Below, one piece after another: positions 25,603-36,762 of a stretch of 64,000 nucleotides of DNA (its first letter is position 1; the number at the start of each line of letters is the position of its first letter). Where the stretch lies: contig PYST01000091.1 of the NCBI GenBank assembly GCA_003049485.1, positions 1-64,000 on the forward strand, in the 5' to 3' direction. The position numbers were made by a program, and so were the translations under genes. Below the pieces are notes generated by a model. That model was not told the origin of the DNA. It did not search any database and saw nothing but the letters and a program-made list of their open reading frames with translations. The DNA is from Ophioceras dolichostomum (lineage: Eukaryota; Ascomycota; Sordariomycetes; Magnaporthales; Ophioceraceae).

Positions 25603-26597
25603 ATGGAGTTCCTAGAGGTCCTATCTGCGATATTTGGCTGGGCGTACTTCTTCGCCTGGTCTGCGTCGTTTTACCCACAACCGTTGCTCAATTACCAGCG
25701 AAGGACAACGTCTGGCACAACCGTGGACTTCCCGCTGATTAACACCCTCGGTATGTCTCAGATTCCCCGGTCTTGGTCGTGGGCAGTGAAGAAAGCAATT
25801 CGCTCAAGACGCAATAGCGATAACAAGAACCCTCTCTTGAGTTCAGCTATGGTTGCTCGGGTTCTTATCTGTGTCTCTTCGCCTCTCTAGGTTTCGCTGC
25901 CTACTTCATTTTCAATGTGGCCATGTACTCGTCGCCGGTGATCCGGCACCAATATGCAGCGAGGCACCAGGGACTGGGGCCGACGGTCCAGCTAAACGAC
26001 ATCTTCTTCGCTGGCCACGCCTTCATACTCTCGGCGATAACGGCGAGCCAATACATCCCCGGCCTCTGGGGCTTCGAGCGGGCACCGGGGACACGGCCGA
26101 GCCGGCTCGTGCTCGGGGTGGCTTTGGGCTGCATTACAGGAGTTGCGACCGTAATCCTCATCGTGGCCGGCTCGGAGGACGGCTCACCGGGCGACCCGGC
26201 GCGAGATTGGTGCTGGCTCGACGTGCTGTACGCCATCAGCTACGTCAAGCTGCTCATCACGCTCATCAAGTACACGCCGCAGGTACTCGCCAACTGGCGC
26301 AACCGCAGCACCCAAGGCTGGAGCATCTGGCAGATCCTGCTCGACTTCTCCGGCGGCATCCTCAGCATCTCCCAGCAGGGGATCGACAGCTACCTGCAGA
26401 GGGACTGGTCGGGCATCACGGGGAACCCGGTCAAGTTCGCGCTGGGCAACTTCTCGATGCTGTACGACCTCGTCTTCTTCACGCAGCACTACCTGCTCTA
26501 CCCGCCCAAGAGCGTGACCGGCGGCAGCGCAGAAAGGGATAGCCTCCTGGAGCGTGGGGAGCATGACAGGTGGATACAAGACAGAAGGCTAGACTAG
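25603..26597 (+). CDS. ers1: Cystinosin-family lysosomal/vacuolar cystine transporter
   Basis: Proton-coupled exporter of cystine from the vacuole or endosome; the yeast homolog is Ers1. Exons are 25603-25750 and 25891-26597 (donor GTATGT, acceptor TCTCTAG), giving 284 residues, typical for fungal members. Splicing in phase 1 joins NTLG to FAAYFIFNVAMYSS. Two PQ-loop motifs are present: SFYPQPLLNYQRR (PQ at 25-26, inside the first helix pair) and KYTPQVLANWRNRSTQGWS (PQ at 179-180). The family motif WCWLDVLYAISYVKLLITLIKY precedes the second PQ loop, and GGILSISQQGIDSY and the NFSMLYDLVFFTQHY helix complete a seven-TM layout. The C-terminal tail is short and acidic/basic; no clear lysosomal GYDQL-type signal is seen. 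High confidence from PQ-loop placement. Confidence 0.92.
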
Positions 26598-27342
26598 ACG
26601 GCCTGCGAACGTAACTTATTTCTCTATTATTTATCTTGCTTTCTCTGGTTGCCCGATCAGGGGCGCCACCGGCGCGGGGCAACGGCATTTTGCGGCGGGG
26701 AGCTTTTGGGGGAGGGGTTTTGGCTTTTGGATTTATGACGAATCATCGCATTTTCTCATGGCGACACGAAACTATTACGGTGTTACGGTGTTGCGGCCAT
26801 CCCTATAGAAACCATGTACATAAGATGCAGAATTTAGCTGGGCAGTCTTGAGCGAGCCTTTAGTTGGGTGCGTACGGTCCACTGGTTACTCCTCGCTCTG
26901 GCTAGGCCGATACATCACTATAATCCACGGGGCTGGACGAGCTCGCCTTCTCCGGTGCTGGACACGATGGTGGTCATGGTACCGTGCAGGGTTGCTCACT
27001 AACCTGTTCGCTCGGTCCTTCAGTCTGAAGTCCAAAGCTGCGAATAGGGCCTCGTGCTTCGTAAGCACGTGCATGACGCAACCCCACAGACGCCACAAGC
27101 GCAACGCCATGCGAAGTACGTGCTTCGAAGAGCTGTCTGCTGATTTCGCCCGGCGGATGCGTTACACTAAATTATACACACACACCTATTGACACGAGGG
27201 GTTGAAAAGAATAGCTTCATATCAAAAACTAATTCGTTATGTAGTCCTAGTGGACTGCTCCCTCCTTAGATTCATGCAGAGGAGCTCAGGAATGACGACA
27301 GAAAGCAAACAATCAAACTTCGTATAAGCTTAGCACTATGCA
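26598..27342. other. Intergenic region, cystinosin to MDR oxidoreductase
   Basis: A 745-bp spacer between two genes on the plus strand. It holds two related copies of GTGCTTCG (27054 and 27121) within an imperfect inverted arrangement, and a CA run at 27175-27184. Nothing in it supports a gene. Confidence 0.45.
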
Positions 27343-28350
27343 ATGGGACAGCCCCTGATCCCAGAAACAGCCCCAGCGCTAGTCCACGACCCTCAGTCCA
27401 AGATCCTGGCCTTGCACAAGCTGCCCATCCCAAAACCCAACGGACCAGACGAGCACCTTATCGAGGTCAAAGCCGTAGCCCTAACGAACGGCGAGCTGGG
27501 CTGGTCAGAGCCGGCCTCGCAGCCCCGCCACATCCCGGGCTACGAGGTGTCGGGTGTGGTGCGTTCCGCGCCAGCGCACTCCCCGTTCTCGCCGGGGACA
27601 GCGGTCTACGCGTGCACAGAGTTCGAGCGCGCGGGGAACGCCCGCGCCTACTCCGTCGCGCTCACGGCGGAGCTGGGACGCAGGCCGCAGAACTTGAGTT
27701 GGGAAGAGGCTGCGACGGTGCCGCTGTCGGCACTGACGGCGTGGCAGGCTCTTTTCGTGCATGGCGGCGTCGCCGTGCCGAAGGAGGAGGAGGGTGGGGT
27801 TGAGGCGTCCGCGAGCGTGAACGCGGATAAGAGGGTGCTAGTCACTGCCGCCGCGGGAGGGGTGGGTATCTTCGCCGTGCAGCTCGCGAGGCTTGCGGGT
27901 GTGGGCTTCGTGGCCGGCACGTGTGGGCCTGCCAACGCAGAGTTCGTGCGCGGGTTAGGAGCGCATGCCGCCGTCGACTATAAGGCCACACCCGACCTGG
28001 CGGGGTGGGCGGCGCGGGAGGGGAAGTTCGACCTCGTCATCGACGGTGTTGGAGGCGACACACTTGCTCACGCGTGGAGGTGCGCGAGGAAGGGCGGGAT
28101 TGTCATCTCCATTGTCGCGCCTGCGCAGACAGGGAGGCCAGCTCAGGGGGTTGAGGAAGGGGTCCGGACGACGTGGTTCATCGTCGGTGCGAACGGGGAA
28201 CAGCTGAACAGGATCACGAGGCTCATTGAGATGGGGAAGCTGAAGGCGGTGCTTGATTCGACTTTCCCGCTGGAAGAGTATGAAGCAGCGTTCGAAAAAG
28301 CGAATGGTGGGCATGCGAGGGGAAAAGCAGTTCTCAGTGTCGCCTCGTAA
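27343..28350 (+). CDS. MDR-superfamily NADPH:quinone reductase-like oxidoreductase
   Basis: Single-exon protein of 335 residues, the usual length of zinc-free medium-chain dehydrogenase/reductases. The GroES-like N-terminal domain spans about 1-130 (IPGYEVSGVV at 64-73). The Rossmann motif is AAAGGVGIFAVQLARLAG at 169-186, and GVGGDT lies in the cofactor domain. The structural and catalytic zinc Cys ligands of alcohol dehydrogenases are absent, pointing to quinone or enone reduction with NADPH. The segment KEEEGGVEASASVNADK before the Rossmann fold is a hydrophilic insertion. The substrate is unknown, and such genes also occur as tailoring enzymes, but no cluster surrounds this one. It ends 162 bp from the convergent DUF7704-type gene. 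Confidence 0.85.
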   Translation: MGQPLIPETAPALVHDPQSKILALHKLPIPKPNGPDEHLIEVKAVALTNGELGWSEPASQPRHIPGYEVSGVVRSAPAHSPFSPGTAVYACTEFERAGNARAYSVALTAELGRRPQNLSWEEAATVPLSALTAWQALFVHGGVAVPKEEEGGVEASASVNADKRVLVTAAAGGVGIFAVQLARLAGVGFVAGTCGPANAEFVRGLGAHAAVDYKATPDLAGWAAREGKFDLVIDGVGGDTLAHAWRCARKGGIVISIVAPAQTGRPAQGVEEGVRTTWFIVGANGEQLNRITRLIEMGKLKAVLDSTFPLEEYEAAFEKANGGHARGKAVLSVAS

Positions 28351-28512
28351 AATACAACCAATAGCGGTCGGCGTTCGGGTTGTACAACTAGTGAGAGACA
28401 TGTACGACACGGAGTATAAGATGCCTGATGGGGAAAAGGGATGATGATGAGAACCAAAAATAAACCAAAAAAAAAAAAACACATCAAACAACACAACAAC
28501 ACTCTGCGGTAC

Positions 28513-28977
28513 TCATCCCGTCTTCTGCTTCTGCTTCGAGTCCGCACCAAACCCACCGCCCAGCAAGAAAGCCGCTCGCAGGAGCAGCATGCCGACGAGA
28601 GTGCCGTTGTTGATCCAGTCCTCCCACCTCCATGCAACGGGATTCAGGATAACCTCGAGGCCAAGCGCCTTGGTCGTGCCATAGATGTGCAGCACATCGC
28701 AGAGCAGCATCCCGGCCAGCATCGCCTTCCAGACGGCGATTTCGCGCGTCACCCTCAGCACCACTGCGCCGCTGAACGCAAAGAGGACATAGCAGGCGGC
28801 GATCTGGTCGAACACGACCTGGAGGGATGGCTCGTAGACGCCGTGCGGCGCCATGACGTTGAGATAGTCTTTGGGCGTGAACGTGGCCATGACGCTGCCG
28901 CCTAGAGCCGAGAAGGGTTCCCACCAGGTGAACAGGACCCGGTAGAATAGGGGGATTCCCGTCGTGGACGAAGACAT
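28513..28977 (-). CDS. DUF7704-type small integral membrane protein
   Basis: A 154-residue protein of unknown function resembling the fungal DUF7704 family (EXPERA-like layout). The start is the ATG at 28977, opening MSSSTTGIPLFYRVLFTWWE; an upstream in-frame extension to 29049 is Arg/Thr-rich and unlikely. Four hydrophobic segments are visible: LFYRVLFTWWEPFSALGGSVMA, LQVVFDQIAACYVLFAFSG, WKAMLAGMLLCDVLHIYG and NNGTLVGMLLLRAAFLLGG. The tail is hydrophilic (Gly-Ala-Asp-Ser-Lys-Gln-rich). No catalytic motif is visible. It is divergent from the cohesin gene and convergent with the MDR gene. Family assignment is from recall of the N-terminal pattern and is moderately sure. Confidence 0.72.
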   Translation of the reverse strand: MSSSTTGIPLFYRVLFTWWEPFSALGGSVMATFTPKDYLNVMAPHGVYEPSLQVVFDQIAACYVLFAFSGAVVLRVTREIAVWKAMLAGMLLCDVLHIYGTTKALGLEVILNPVAWRWEDWINNGTLVGMLLLRAAFLLGGGFGADSKQKQKTG

Positions 28978-29463
28978 TGTGGAAAAAGTGGTGACGGATT
29001 TTGGTCTTCTCTCGGTCAAAGTGCAAGGCGGCGTTTTGAGTGAACGCAATGCTGGTCAAGCGCGTCGGTGCTAAGGACTGCTTAAGGCAGGAAGAGAGTC
29101 CTTGACACGAAAAGAAGTTGACCTAATAAGCTCAGCCTACTCTGAATGGGTTATATTCAGATTTCTATCAAGCCAGAAATGCCGGGTAGAGCTGTTGATC
29201 TTGATCCTCGACAGGGTGACTTTCGAGTTGGGGTTGATGCCTCAGGCAGAAACTCAATTCCCCAATTCGCCAAAATGGATGTCACGCCGCACCACTGTTG
29301 CTCTGTGCTCAATCGCGAATTCCCCCCCAACTTTTTTTGACGCGCCGAATAAATACAGCGGTACAAATTTGAGTGGTCACCTTACGTTGGACCCTTTGCT
29401 CCCACCACTCCGATCGCCGAATCGCCAGGATCGCGCACCAAACCCCTCCTTTTTGGTTATCCA
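28978..29463. promoter_or_regulatory. Divergent promoter region, DUF7704-type gene / SCC3
   Basis: A 486-bp head-to-head spacer that must contain both promoters. It has a C7T6-type stretch at about 29322-29338 and no open frame with family features. No specific factor site is assigned. Confidence 0.4.
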
Positions 29464-32400
29464 ATGCTTTCTGCTAGACTGCCGCTCATGGAAAGCTCCG
29501 AACACAACGCCTTCTCCACCGCGCTCGAGGACGGCGGGCGCCGAAGCCGCGCCGGGCGCGTCTCGCGTGCGCCCGCTCGGTTCTCGCCCGAACCGACCGC
29601 CCCCTCCGTCGCTGGCAAGCGGAAGCGCCACGGCGAGCACGACGACGAGGACCTGGAGAATGAGTCGCCTCTGTCTGACGCCGAGCTGAGCGACATCGAT
29701 GTCGATGTTGATGGCGATGTCGACGGCGACGGTGATGTCGATGATGCCGACGCCGACGAGGGCGACGATACCATCGTCGCGCACGCCTCCAAGAAGAAGC
29801 GCCCGTTGCCATCAAACAGATCCAAAAAGCCGGCGGCAAAGAAACCCAAGATCAATGGCACGGGGCCCTCGCATGCCGCTAGCCTCCCCAGCAGGCCGAA
29901 GAAGAATACGCGCGTCGTGGAGGTCAACCACGACGCCAATGACCTGTACAGTGAGTTTTTATGGGCAAACGGGTCGCGCATTATTTTTGTCGCGTGACGC
30001 GCATGCTTGTGCGCACGCGTCGACGTCGCCGAACTCTAACTAATTGGTTTGGGCACGTAGCCGACGTCTTCACCTCGGGCGACTTATCAGACGATGTTGC
30101 TAGCCGTTGGTACGGCAGGTACCGCGAGGACATCTTCTCAGCCGTGGCAGACCTAGTTAATTGCGTGCTGCTCGCCGCTGGGTGCGAGCAGCTCGTCACG
30201 GCGGACGACACTGCCGACCCGGACAACTGCGAGAGGAGGATCGCGGAACTCCAGAGTCTGTGCGAAGACGTGAGTGCTCCCTATCTTGCTATCTTGCTGC
30301 TTCATCACAATCACTCGCCTTGCCACCGCCATATTGCCTGGCGCGCATCGCATCTGCTGACTGATCTGCGTTGCTGTTTGCGCTGCTGTTGCTTAGGCAA
30401 AAATGACGGAGTATCCTCTTGTCGCTAGGACCAAGTCTAGTCGCTCGTTTCGTAGTCTGCTCGTCGACTTCTTCAAGTCGTTGATCAACGTTCTGCACGA
30501 GACGCAGACGCTCTACCAAGACGGGCCCCTCATCGAAAACATTTTTCGATGGGTTGCCTCGATGTCTTCGTCAACGCACCGCCCCTTCCGACATACGGCG
30601 TGCACCGTGGCCCTCGCGATGGAAGGCGCTCTCGTGCAGGTGGCCAAGAAGCTCGATGAGCGTGTCACCAAGACTACGCAGCAGATCGAGGGAGAGAGGA
30701 GTCGCCCTGGCCACGGCCAGAGAAGGGACAACAAGCTGGCCTCCATCGAGGCAGCTCTGGAAGAGGCCGAGCAGTACCGGGCGATGGTTGGAGAGCAGAT
30801 GGGTGATATTTTCAACACCGTCTTCATTCATCGCTATCGCGACGTCGAGGCCAAGATCCGCGCCGAGTGCATGGAGGCCCTCGGGCTGTGGGTTAGCGTT
30901 TTGCCCGACACCTACATGCAGCCGGAGTATCTTAGATATTTCGGCTGGCAACTCTGCGATGCGAATGGTCCGACCAGGCACGAGGTCTTGAAGCAGCTGA
31001 CACGGCCCTTCAAGCGCGGGGCTGAGAAGCTGGGCTCATTCATCGACAGGTTCCGCCCTCGCCTGGTGGAAATGGCCATCAAAGATGTCGATGTCAACGG
31101 CCGCATCGCTGCCATCGTCGTTATTGACGCTTTACGAGACAGTGCAATGCTTGAGCCCGACGACGTCGATGCTGTCGGCAGGCTCATTTTTGACTCCGAT
31201 GTCAGGATACGCAAAGCCATCGTCGATTTCTTCGTGGGCGGCGTGAACGACCTCGTCGAGACCAAGGTTGAGGAGATCGGTGGGGACGATGCCTTGGATG
31301 AGATCCTGGACGAGGATCAAGAGGACTACAACTCGCCTCGCCGAGAGTGGATTCATGTCAAGTGCATCGCTGAGTCTCTGTCCGCATACGACGCCCAGGA
31401 TGCGGCCGAGGAGGCGGAGGAAGAGTCCGCTACCATCGGAATCGAATACGCCACTGAGGTCGTGAGCACCGCAGGGCAGGACGGGCGGATCACCATTGCG
31501 GCTCAGGTCTTGTATGACAAGCTGCCTGAGGTCAGCAATTGGGAGATCATCGCCGGTTACCTGCTCTTCGATCACACCGTGAGCACCAGGCCCAAAACAA
31601 AGTCGAAGTCTAGGGCGGCTGAGGCTGCGTTCAGGGCTGCGGTCATGCCTCAGGGGGACGAGGAAGCCGTGCTTCTGGAGGTGCTCGCCGCCGCGGTGAA
31701 GCTGGCCATCTCCGGCCAGGGCGTCACCAACGACCCGGAGAGGCACAAGAAGAAGTCAGGTAGAGGAGTCGACGGCGACGCTCAAGATGCGACCGCCGTC
31801 CGCCTCGCAGACCTCATTCCCCGGCTGCTGAGGAAGTACGGGGCGGATGCCAGCACAGCGACTACCGTTTTGCGGCTCCACCACTACCTAGACCTGGAGG
31901 TCTTCCAGCAGCTCCGTCAGGACTCCACAACATACCCGCGACTGCTCGATGAGATTTGCACACAGTTCAGCCGCCACGGTGACAAGGAGGTCATTGCTGA
32001 AGCGACCCAGTGCCTGTTAGAAGCTCGGCGGCACGAGGATCTGCAGGAGCTGGTCGGCCGAAAACTCGAAGACCTTTGGCAGCAGGCTGTGACCGCCCTG
32101 CGCAACATAGAGGTGACGACGCAGGTCTCGGTGCGTGGCAACCTCTCCGCCGACTCCCTGCGGCACCTCGCCAACGTTCTGGCGAAGATCAGTAAGCTGG
32201 CTAGCATATCCGACTGCACAGATGTGCTGGAGGCGGAGGGCGAATTTGTCGCCTCCCCAGGGTCGGCCATCGCCATATTGGCGGACATGGTGCAACGCGG
32301 CCGGCTAGGCGAGATCAACGATGATATCGACAACTTGGAGGACGAGGTGACGGTCTACGCCATCAAGTGCTGCCACTTCTACTTCTCCTGGAAGTTCCTC

Positions 32401-33417
32401 GCGCTCCGCGCCGCCGTCCAGCGAGGTGTCGACATCCCCGGGTCGGAGATCGACCGCGTCTCATTCCTGCGGAGATCCTATGAGAACAACCTCATCCACA
32501 CCTTCTCGTCGCGCGGCGGCTTCGACGAACTGCGCCTCTTCTCCACGGGACACCTGTGCGACCTGCAGTACCTCTGCGGCACCCTGTGGCAGCTGGCGCA
32601 GGAGTCGGGCGCGTCCGCCACCAAGTACGCGGGGCTGAAGGTGCTCGCTGTGGAGACGGAGCCGGGCCTCGTGCCGGAGCTCATCGCCGTCTACGACACG
32701 GCCGAGCGGCTGTACGCCAAGCGCGCGCGGAAGACCCTGGGCGAGCCCGCGCTCGACGACGACCCCCTCGAGGAGGACATGCTCAGCGACGACGAGAACG
32801 ACGCCGACCTGAAGCGCTCGACGAACGGCCGCAAGGCCGCCGAGGTGCGCGCCGAGAAGAACCTGTGCGACGTCGCGGGCAAGATGGTCCGGATGGTCCG
32901 CGCTAGGATGGTCGACCAGTCCGGGCCCCGCGCGGGGCAGCTGAGGCGGCGCCTGCTGCGCAACCAGCACAGGCTGGGACAGAGCCTGAAGAACATACTG
33001 GCGTACCTGGACGAGTCGATGGACTGGGAGGAGCAGCAGCAGGGCGCCGCCGGCGCGTTTGGTGCGAGGAAGAGGCAGCACCCGCTGCAGCAACAGCAGC
33101 ACCAGCAGCCACTCAGCGCTAAGGCGAGGGGCAAGCTGCCGGAGGGTGCGTCGGCGGTCGCTGCTGTTGGGGCTGCGGGTAGGGGGTTGGGGAAGCAGCC
33201 GCTCAGCGAAGAGATCATCGTCGCGGACGATGTTTTCGACGGCGGGGAGGAGGATGAACCCGAGGAGGGCACCGTCGAGGACCTGCGCCGTCGTGAGCTG
33301 CTCGACGACGGCGACTTGCTCGGGGAGGAGGATGACGACGACTCCGATGCCGCTGGTGGTGGTGGGGGTGCGGGCGCGGCTGGTGGTGGTGATGACGATA
33401 GTATTTTGGGAGACTAG
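29464..33417 (+). CDS. scc3: Cohesin subunit SCC3/STAG (Irr1/Psc3)
   Basis: HEAT-repeat subunit that binds the Scc1 kleisin and DNA to hold sister chromatids together. Exons are 29464-29950, 30061-30269 and 30397-33417, giving 1238 residues from the first ATG, or 1230 from the ATG at 29488 (MESSEHNAF), which may be the true start. Donors are GTGAGT; acceptors are CACGTAG and GCTTAG. The N-terminus is an acidic tract with Val-Asp-Gly-Asp repeats followed by basic KKKRP stretches (nuclear signal). The STAG region runs from SRWYGRYREDIF. The stromalin-conserved domain starts near residue 369 (DIFNTVFIHRYRDVEAKIRAE). The C-terminus is disordered, with Gln/His-rich, Asp/Glu-rich and Gly-rich segments. 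Upstream it shares a 486-bp divergent promoter; downstream it converges on POT1. Confidence 0.92.
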
Positions 33418-34319
33418 GTTGGTTATGGGATGGGATGGGATGGGATGGGATGGGACGAATGGAGGGATGATGTGCATTAATGGATGGGTTGGATGGTTTT
33501 TGTGTTGTGTCTCCGTGGCCCGGTGGATGGTTGGGTTGCACATTCTGTTATGGCGTTTCAGTTTTTGCCTTTTTTTTGGTTTGTTTTCTCTCTTAGTTGG
33601 TTGTTTGTTCTTTCCACCTGCAGGCATCTCTATGGGTGCCTGGTATTCAGTCACGTACCTTTTCTTCTTCTCTTTCCTCTGTAGCGGTCTAGGGCTGACC
33701 ATATGCATTTTCGTCTCCCGTTTTCATGAAGGAGGAGTGTTTGGCTGTCTGATATGTAAAGTCCATAGGTGCCCCCCCGTTTCCCATCAATTTGCCGAAT
33801 GAGAGATACCTTGCCACCAGAGGTTGCCTGTTTTCCCTCATTATTGTGTCCGCATTCTTGGTTCTTGTAGGCTTCACACCGATATTGAATCGGGCGTTTC
33901 GTTGTAGAACTCAATTTCCTTGAGGACGGTCGTAACTGGGGAGGTGAATTCACTTATACTACTCTCATCACTCGGTTGAGGGTCTCGCTCCTCCCCGTCT
34001 CGTTACTCATCTCGTCTCGTCTTCCTTTTATTGAGGCTCAACGACGTAAAAACCCCATCTCATATTACGACCCACTCACTAGAAATGCGAATGTGGCCCT
34101 TGAAACCTTATCTAACTGGTAGGCTAGTATCATATACATGGTATACAGGCCTTCGGACAGTTCTAGTTGTAGTGGTATACAAATATCCTAGCTATCCCCC
34201 GGGCGCCAGTGAATTAAGAATGAAATCATGATACAGAACCCAAGTGCTAGAAATAGAGGCCCAAGAACAGGCTGGATATCTAAAAAACATCCATCGTGAT
34301 CCAAACATCGTCTCCTTTA
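33418..34319. other. Convergent intergenic region, SCC3 / POT1
   Basis: A 902-bp tail-to-tail spacer containing both 3' UTRs. It opens with six copies of TGGGA and is otherwise T/G-rich on the SCC3 side. No gene is supported. Confidence 0.45.
33426..33455 (+). repeat. Microsatellite (TGGGA)6
   Basis: Six uninterrupted copies of TGGGA begin 8 bases after the SCC3 stop codon, probably inside its 3' UTR. The G-runs (GGG every five bases) could form a G-quadruplex in the transcript, but that is inference. Confidence 0.9.
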
Positions 34320-36762
34320 TTATGCGCGGATCTTGGTCCCAAACATGCCAAAGACTCGCTCCCAGTGCTTGCCATCGGCGTCAGGCTTGCCACGGGAGTC
34401 GCCTGCCCGCCGGCTCACGCCGTACTGCCGGACGCAGCAAGGGAACGGCGTGTTGGACAGCTCCTGCTGCTGGGACGGCTCGACGGCCGCATCTGGGTCG
34501 GACGAGAGCGGCGGCATGTGAGCAATCGGACGCCGTCTGGACGACTCGAGAGCATTCTTGGCTTGCTTGATTTCCTCTAGGTTGCCCCATAAGATGAACA
34601 TGCTCTCGCGGAGGGCTCTGAGGGCTTCGTCGTCATTACGGAGGCTTTTTTTTTGTTTGTTTTTATTCCGGCACAGATTAGCTTGCTGTCTGAAAGGAAA
34701 GAGAATAAAATGAGGATGGCGTAGATCAACACCTACTCGACGGCATCCAGATTCGTCAGCAGTTGCCCTTCGTTGTTCGAGACGTGCACCCAAACGCGAT
34801 TCGGGGGCGAGGTGCTCGCATCCTCGAGCTCCAGAGAAAACCGCCACTCCCAGCTGTAATTGCCGGTAGGGTCGGAGTCGAGATCGTCGTCGTCATCGTC
34901 GTCGTCATCGTCTTCCCCACCGTCGCTGTCTCCCGTGTTGGAGAGCATGTCGTATTCCGAGATACGCCGACCCCAGGCGAAGTCCTCGAGGCGGGCCGGC
35001 GCGAAGTCGACGATGCGGACGTTGACGCGGTAGTTCATGTTGATGAAGGGGATCTGGCGAGGTGGTTTCTCTCCTGCTGCTGGGTTTCTGGACTCGTAGA
35101 AGATGGGCTCCAGCAGTGTCGAGAGCAGGCTGGTTTCCTTGTCATCGTGTTCGCATACGACTAGGAAGGCCACTGTCAGCTTGTTGGTGGTTGGATAGAC
35201 TTCGAGGCGCTCGGTGTGAGGCCGTTACATACCTTGAGGGTTGAGTACGCAAAGCGCCTCTCCATTTTCCCCTTTCTGCTCTTCCTCGTAGGCCTTTTGC
35301 TTTGGCTCGCGGTTCTTTTTGCGCCTCTGCTTCTTGCGTTGCTTCCGGGTTGGAGCGACAAACTCCGGTTCGGTGGCCTCTGCATTCCGCTTAGCGGGAG
35401 CTTTGGGAGCAACGGCGGACTTGGTTGGCGTTTCTGACGTGAAGGAGCTGGCAGCGAAGGGATCTTGATCGCGCCTGAACTGGCGTATCTGTTGCTTCTT
35501 GGCCCTCTCGTAGTCCCTCTTGCGGAGGAGTGCCTCCTTTAGGCGAGGATCGATGGGGTCCGCGTCGGTGTGGATGGTGTCGATGTTAACCCTCTCCGTG
35601 TAGGTCTGATCTTGTCGCAGGAAACCCTCTAGATTCTGCCCGTTTCTACCATAGCGGATCTGTACGTTGCGGAGGTGCACCCAGGTGTTTATCTTGACCT
35701 CTTTTCGGATGAATTCGGCATTCGGGTCCCAGCAGGTGATCTGCATCGACATCTTGCCGAAGGGGCCGGTCCACTGGGATGAGGACTGCGCCCTGGCCGA
35801 CACGGCGAACTTGCTTGTGTAGCCGTAAGGGTCCCCATCCCTGCCGCCATCGCCTCCGTGGTTATCGGACCATGACTGTTGGAAGAAGGCATTGTTTGTG
35901 GTGTAGTCCGAAACCCAAAGCGTCACCTTGTCGCCAGTATCCCAAGGTTCCCGCACAACCTGTACGATAAGGTCGTGGAAGTTTCCATCCGAAATCTCTG
36001 CCAACGTCCTGAATTTTTGTTTGACGTTCAGGGACCGATCTGCAGTCCTCTGAAAGGCTTCCTGGTCTGGGATAAAAGTCTTGTCGAAGGTGTGGTAGAG
36101 ATACGATACGTATTCGCTCTCCTTCTGGGTTGGATCTCTACCGGAGGTCTGACAGCGCTCTTTTAGCGCAGAAGCAGCGGACTGGGGTGGCTTGGGGATG
36201 CCCCCCCTTGAGTACACGTGCAGAACGGTTGCGTGGTTAGTTAACAGCGACATGCTTCCGCTCCATTCCCAAACCTGGTGAGACTATATGTTAGTAGTCG
36301 GCGCATCTTTGGACTGAGTGGGGTGTCGCGAGGTCCAGGCAGGTTCTGGGTGCCGCACCTTGACGACCAACGCTAAGACGACGTCTCCCGCACCAACCCG
36401 TGGCATTTGGTTAACGGGTCGAAAGATGGAAAGCTTGATGTTCTGACAGGATTCCTCGGTTGACAAATCGCATAATGTGACCTCCATCTTGTGGTCTGGG
36501 ATCAGGTTTGCGACAATTCCTAGCATGTCAGCCCTCCTCCGGCCTATATTCTCCACAAGGTGTGAGGCAAGAAGAGTAGGTAGGCATGGTTCAAGATCGA
36601 GAAACACTTACCTGCGGGTTTTCCATTTTTTCCCTGAGTGGCAACCGGCAGGCGGCAGTCCTGAACCAGTCCAGCCACACTAACCATCTTTCCCTTGCCG
36701 ATTTCCCCATCCAAGATCTCCTGGATGGGGGCGAAGCCCTTTGGCAGCGCCGCTGGAGCCAT
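34320..36762 (-). CDS. pot1: Protection of telomeres protein 1 (POT1)
   Basis: Binds the telomeric single-stranded 3' overhang as part of shelterin. Five exons, 36762-36612, 36519-36359, 36274-35233, 35172-34737 and 34644-34320, give 704 residues. OB1 spans exons 1-3 (GKMVSVAGLVQD, then IPDHKMEVTLCDLS, IKLSIFRPV, GDVVLALVVKV, SMSLLTNHATVLHVY). OB2 lies about 190-340 (FHDLIVQVVREPWDTGDKVTLWVSDYT to WVHLRNVQIRYG). A basic linker (RKQRKKQRRKKNREPKQK) follows. Exon 4 has a run of ten Asp between conserved strands. Exon 5 reads LRNDDEALRALRESMFILWGNLEE and ends in a fungal-type C-terminal motif with FPCCVRQYG. The exon 4 donor GTAGGT contains the TAG that would otherwise end the frame. Exon 3 donor is GTATGT; the exon 2 donor GTGCGG is the weakest. 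Divergent from importin alpha. Confidence 0.85.

Noticed and set aside
27343..28977. MDR reductase and DUF7704-type gene as the core of a secondary-metabolite cluster
   Set aside because: No polyketide synthase, peptide synthetase, terpene cyclase or cluster regulator is nearby, and flanking genes are housekeeping.
33420..33460. G-rich TGGGA repeat considered as telomere-like sequence
   Set aside because: The unit is not TTAGGG or its variants and the tract is only 30 bp in a 3' UTR; nearness to POT1 is coincidence.
32461..33708. 415-codon antisense frame over the SCC3 3' end
   Set aside because: Shadow of the low-complexity acidic and Gln-rich C-terminus of SCC3.
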